Shown here piece by piece: positions 61,915 to 64,000 of a DNA stretch of 64,000 nucleotides. Source of the DNA: Brevundimonas sp. Its GTDB lineage: Bacteria; Pseudomonadota; Alphaproteobacteria; Caulobacterales; Caulobacteraceae. The position numbers and the translations under genes were made by a program. Every line of letters starts with the position of its first letter. Positions within the stretch are counted from its first letter, which is position 1. The stretch covers positions 1-64,000 of the forward strand of contig NZ_JAUYNX010000039.1 of the NCBI RefSeq assembly GCF_030704825.1, in the 5' to 3' direction. The notes under the pieces were generated by a model. It saw nothing but the letters and a program-made list of their open reading frames with translations. It made no database searches and had not been told where the DNA came from.

Positions 61915-62733
61915 CTACAGCAGCCGCTTGCGCATGGCCTGGGACAGCATGTCGATCAGCGTCACGGCGACGACCACCACGATGACGATGGCCGAAACGT
62001 CGCGGAAATCGAAGGCGTTCATGCGGTCGAACAGCACCTGGCCGATGCCGCCCGCGCCGATCAGGCCCAGGACGGTAGCCGAGCGGCTGTTGGACTCGAA
62101 GCGGTAGAGGGCGAAGGACGTCCACAGCGGCGCGACCTGCGGGATCACGCCCCAGACGATTTCGTGCAGCTTGGAGGCGCCGGTGGCGCGCACGCCCTCG
62201 ACCGGGCCCTTGTCGATCGACTCCACCGCCTCCGAGAAGAGTTTGGCCAGAACGCCAGCGGTGTTGAGGGCGATGGCCAGCACGCCGGGCAGCGGGCCCA
62301 GGCCGACGGCGACCACGAACAGCAGACCGATGACCAGATCGGGAATCGAGCGCAGCAGGTTCATCACCCAGCGGACCGGGGTGACGACCCAGACCGGAGC
62401 AATGTTGCGGGCCGCGGCCAGACCCATCGGAATGGCGGCGAACACCGCCAGGAAGGTGCCCCAGAGCGCGATCTGGACCGTCTCCCACATCTTGGCGACG
62501 AAGACCCGCCAATCGGTGAAATCAGGCCTCAGAAGTTCGCGGGCGAAATTCTGCGTATTCTCCGAATTGCTGAACAGGCGCGAGACATTGCCCAGCTCCA
62601 CCGGATTGAAGCTGTAGATCAGCAGGGCGCCGACGCCGCCCCAGATCAGCAGGTCGAGCGCCCAGGCGCCCATCGACTTCGCCGGCGGGTTCGGGATGGC
62701 CGTGGCGGCCGGTCGGGCGACGGCGTCGGTCAA
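61915..62733 (-). CDS. phnE: Phosphonate ABC transporter permease PhnE
   Basis: A 272-residue inner-membrane permease with about six helices. The coupling-helix motif for the ABC ATPase is EGVRATGASKLHEIVWGVIPQ (EAA loop; GASKLHE is the conserved core), after NLLRSIPDLVIGLLFVVAVG. It moves phosphonates or phosphite inward with PhnC and PhnD. The start is a TTG at 62733 overlapping the phnD stop (TTGA), so translation is coupled. Confidence 0.94.
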   Translation of the reverse strand: MTDAVARPAATAIPNPPAKSMGAWALDLLIWGGVGALLIYSFNPVELGNVSRLFSNSENTQNFARELLRPDFTDWRVFVAKMWETVQIALWGTFLAVFAAIPMGLAAARNIAPVWVVTPVRWVMNLLRSIPDLVIGLLFVVAVGLGPLPGVLAIALNTAGVLAKLFSEAVESIDKGPVEGVRATGASKLHEIVWGVIPQVAPLWTSFALYRFESNSRSATVLGLIGAGGIGQVLFDRMNAFDFRDVSAIVIVVVVAVTLIDMLSQAMRKRLL

Positions 62734-63725
62734 GGCTGGACCTCGCGCAGGCTGCGCAGCCGTTGCAGTTCGCGTTCGGCGGCGGCGACAGCGGCGGTGT
62801 CGCCCTTGGCGCGCGCCTCGCCCAGTTGCTGGTCCGCGACCATCTCCCGGATCGGGTTCAGGTAGCCGTCATCGGCGGCGCTGAATCGCGAATACTCCAG
62901 GCCGGCCAGAACCTGCCGCTGACGTTCGGCCTCCGCGCCTTCGCCCTGGCCGTAGGTCAGGAAGAAGCTGCGAATCTTTTCCTTGAGCGCGGGATCCAGA
63001 TCCTCCCGCACCACGATGCCGCTCTCCGGGATGGGCGGCGACTGCCAGATTTCCTGAATCTGGGCCGCGATCTGCGGATTCTGCCTGGTCAGGAAGACGG
63101 TGTTGACAGTGTTCGAGGTGGCCACATCGACCACGCCGGTCGCCACGGCGAAGGCGTTCGCCTGATGATTTGCTGACCGCACCGTCTTGAAGCAGGAAGC
63201 CGGCACGATGCCGCGCGGGTTGAACAGGAAGGCCATCGGGGCCAGCGTGCCAGACGTCGACTGGGCGTCGCCGATGCCGAAATCGAACCGCTTGCCGCAG
63301 GCCAGAACCTGATCCAGCGTGATGCCGGAGCCGTTCCGTACGATCAGGGTGGAACGGTAGCTGTCCATTCCTTCCTTGTTCACCGTGCGGGCGATGACTT
63401 CGGCGTCGGCGCGGTCGATGGCTTCGATGGCGGGCTTGGCCGAAAACCAGGCGACCTGGGTCTGGTTGCCGCGCATCGCCTCGACCAGGACGGTGTAGTT
63501 CGAGCCGAAATACGGCTTCACCGGCACGCCGATGGCCCTGGACATGTCGTCCAGCAGGGGCTCCCACAAGGGCCCGGCCGAGGCCTGGCCCTCGGCCGAC
63601 AGGATGGAGAAGGTGATTTCGGACGGCGCGCCGGTTTTGGTGTCATCGCCCGCGCCGCACGAGGCGACGCCGAGGGCGAGAACGGCCGCAAGGGCCAGCC
63701 GACGGGTCAAGCGGGGGAGGGTCAT
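62730..63725 (-). CDS. phnD: Phosphonate-binding periplasmic lipoprotein PhnD
   Basis: A 331-residue substrate-binding protein. The signal [20 protein letters not shown] ends in ASC (lipobox-like VASC), so it is probably lipid-anchored. The PhnD domain has [39 protein letters not shown] and [17 protein letters not shown], with the substrate-holding STSG. The C-terminus adds an [15 protein letters not shown] extension. It overlaps phnC by 3 nt and phnE by 4 nt. Confidence 0.95.
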   Translation of the reverse strand: MTLPRLTRRLALAAVLALGVASCGAGDDTKTGAPSEITFSILSAEGQASAGPLWEPLLDDMSRAIGVPVKPYFGSNYTVLVEAMRGNQTQVAWFSAKPAIEAIDRADAEVIARTVNKEGMDSYRSTLIVRNGSGITLDQVLACGKRFDFGIGDAQSTSGTLAPMAFLFNPRGIVPASCFKTVRSANHQANAFAVATGVVDVATSNTVNTVFLTRQNPQIAAQIQEIWQSPPIPESGIVVREDLDPALKEKIRSFFLTYGQGEGAEAERQRQVLAGLEYSRFSAADDGYLNPIREMVADQQLGEARAKGDTAAVAAAERELQRLRSLREVQP

Positions 63726-64000
63726 GCCTTGGTTTCCCAGAACGCGTCCTCGAACTCGGGACCGTAGATGTCGATCAGCTGTTTGGTGTCCAGACCGGTC
63801 GCGGGCCCGTCGTAGGCGATCTGGCCGGCCTTCAGGGCGACGACCCGGTCGCAGTAGCGGATGGCGTAGTCGACCTGGTGCAGGGTGACGATGACCCCAA
63901 GCCCGTCGCGCCGGTTCAGTTCGACCAGCAGCTCCATGACCTTGCGGGCCGAGACCGGATCCAGCGAGGCGACCGGTTCGTCGGCGAGGATGGCCTTGGC
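63722..64000 (-). CDS. phnC: Phosphonate ABC transporter ATPase PhnC, C-terminal part (cut by window edge)
   Basis: Only the last 92 codons are present. They hold Walker [13 protein letters not shown] with the D-loop, then [20 protein letters not shown] with the switch histidine. The segment [20 protein letters not shown] closes the protein. The nucleotide-binding and signature motifs lie beyond the right edge. It is the first gene of phnC-phnD-phnE. Confidence 0.94.
   Translation of the reverse strand, partial: AKAILADEPVASLDPVSARKVMELLVELNRRDGLGVIVTLHQVDYAIRYCDRVVALKAGQIAYDGPATGLDTKQLIDIYGPEFEDAFWETKA

Overview
The window is a GC-rich, gene-dense stretch of an alphaproteobacterial chromosome, almost certainly Caulobacteraceae and most like Brevundimonas (inference). 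The main reasons are a DivL-type pseudo-histidine kinase with tyrosine at the phospho-acceptor position (23825-26155), the SRP RNA gene lying just upstream of dnaX, and short intergenic gaps. I see no prophage, insertion sequence, integron, CRISPR array or rRNA. This is core chromosome with small dispersed repeats rather than an accessory island.

Layout. 1-3.5 kb: end of an OmpA-like barrel gene, then an SDR plus thiolase acyl-CoA pair and a WYL regulator. 3.6-8.3 kb: a GST, then the opposing operon otsB-GH15-otsA for trehalose synthesis and probable hydrolysis. 8.4-11.2 kb: kdsD (Kdo pathway; its partner kdsB is at 54.3 kb), a CAP-domain protein, hemerythrin and VOC genes. 11.4-15.7 kb: beta-oxidation operon fadA-GNAT-fadB-membrane protein behind an ACGT-rich palindrome. 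15.7-21.3 kb: DUF488 protein, amidohydrolase, tRNA-Gly(CCC), a membrane protein/XRE/TraB operon and rmuC. 21.7-23 kb: ybaB-DUF4440-recR. 23.2-29.4 kb: RutE-like nitroreductase, divL, a zincin, rlmN, a DUF350 protein and an anchored serine protease. 29.4-37.9 kb: M16 peptidase, oxyR, katG, a membrane-tethered LuxR-HTH protein, VOC and EcsC genes. 38-46.5 kb: mdh, a YbjN-like protein, zapE, asd, rarD, an MFS pump, a serine hydrolase and a SIMPL lipoprotein. 46.5-55 kb: M28 peptidase, flavoprotein, a Gre-like factor, a 47-residue basic protein, dnaX, SRP RNA, nudC and kdsB. 55-64 kb: cytochrome c, NlpC/P60 with M17 peptidase, TPR protein, Fe-S scaffold-like protein, yidD-thrS and phnCDE (phnC cut by the window edge).

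Most striking unexplained signal. A short two-stem hairpin with an invariant CTCAAG occurs seven times (1378, 3581, 26181, 37962, 40835, 50155 and 53185), always in the same orientation. Five copies sit 13-24 nt before the start codon of unrelated plus-strand genes (thiolase, GST, mdh, asd and the 47-residue protein), immediately ahead of the ribosome-binding site. The paired arms change together between copies (for example GCGCT/AGCGC versus GGCCT/AGGCC), so the fold rather than the sequence is kept. I do not recognise it as a named element. A second dispersed family is a CCTCGGG/CCCGAGG palindrome, present as two composite copies with exactly 100 bp between hairpins and one solo copy.

Other points of interest are an OxyR with a single cysteine, an OxyR-like operator ahead of katG, two adjacent GANTC sites ahead of divL, a Gre-like factor lacking the usual acidic tip, and a DnaX without zinc-finger cysteines.
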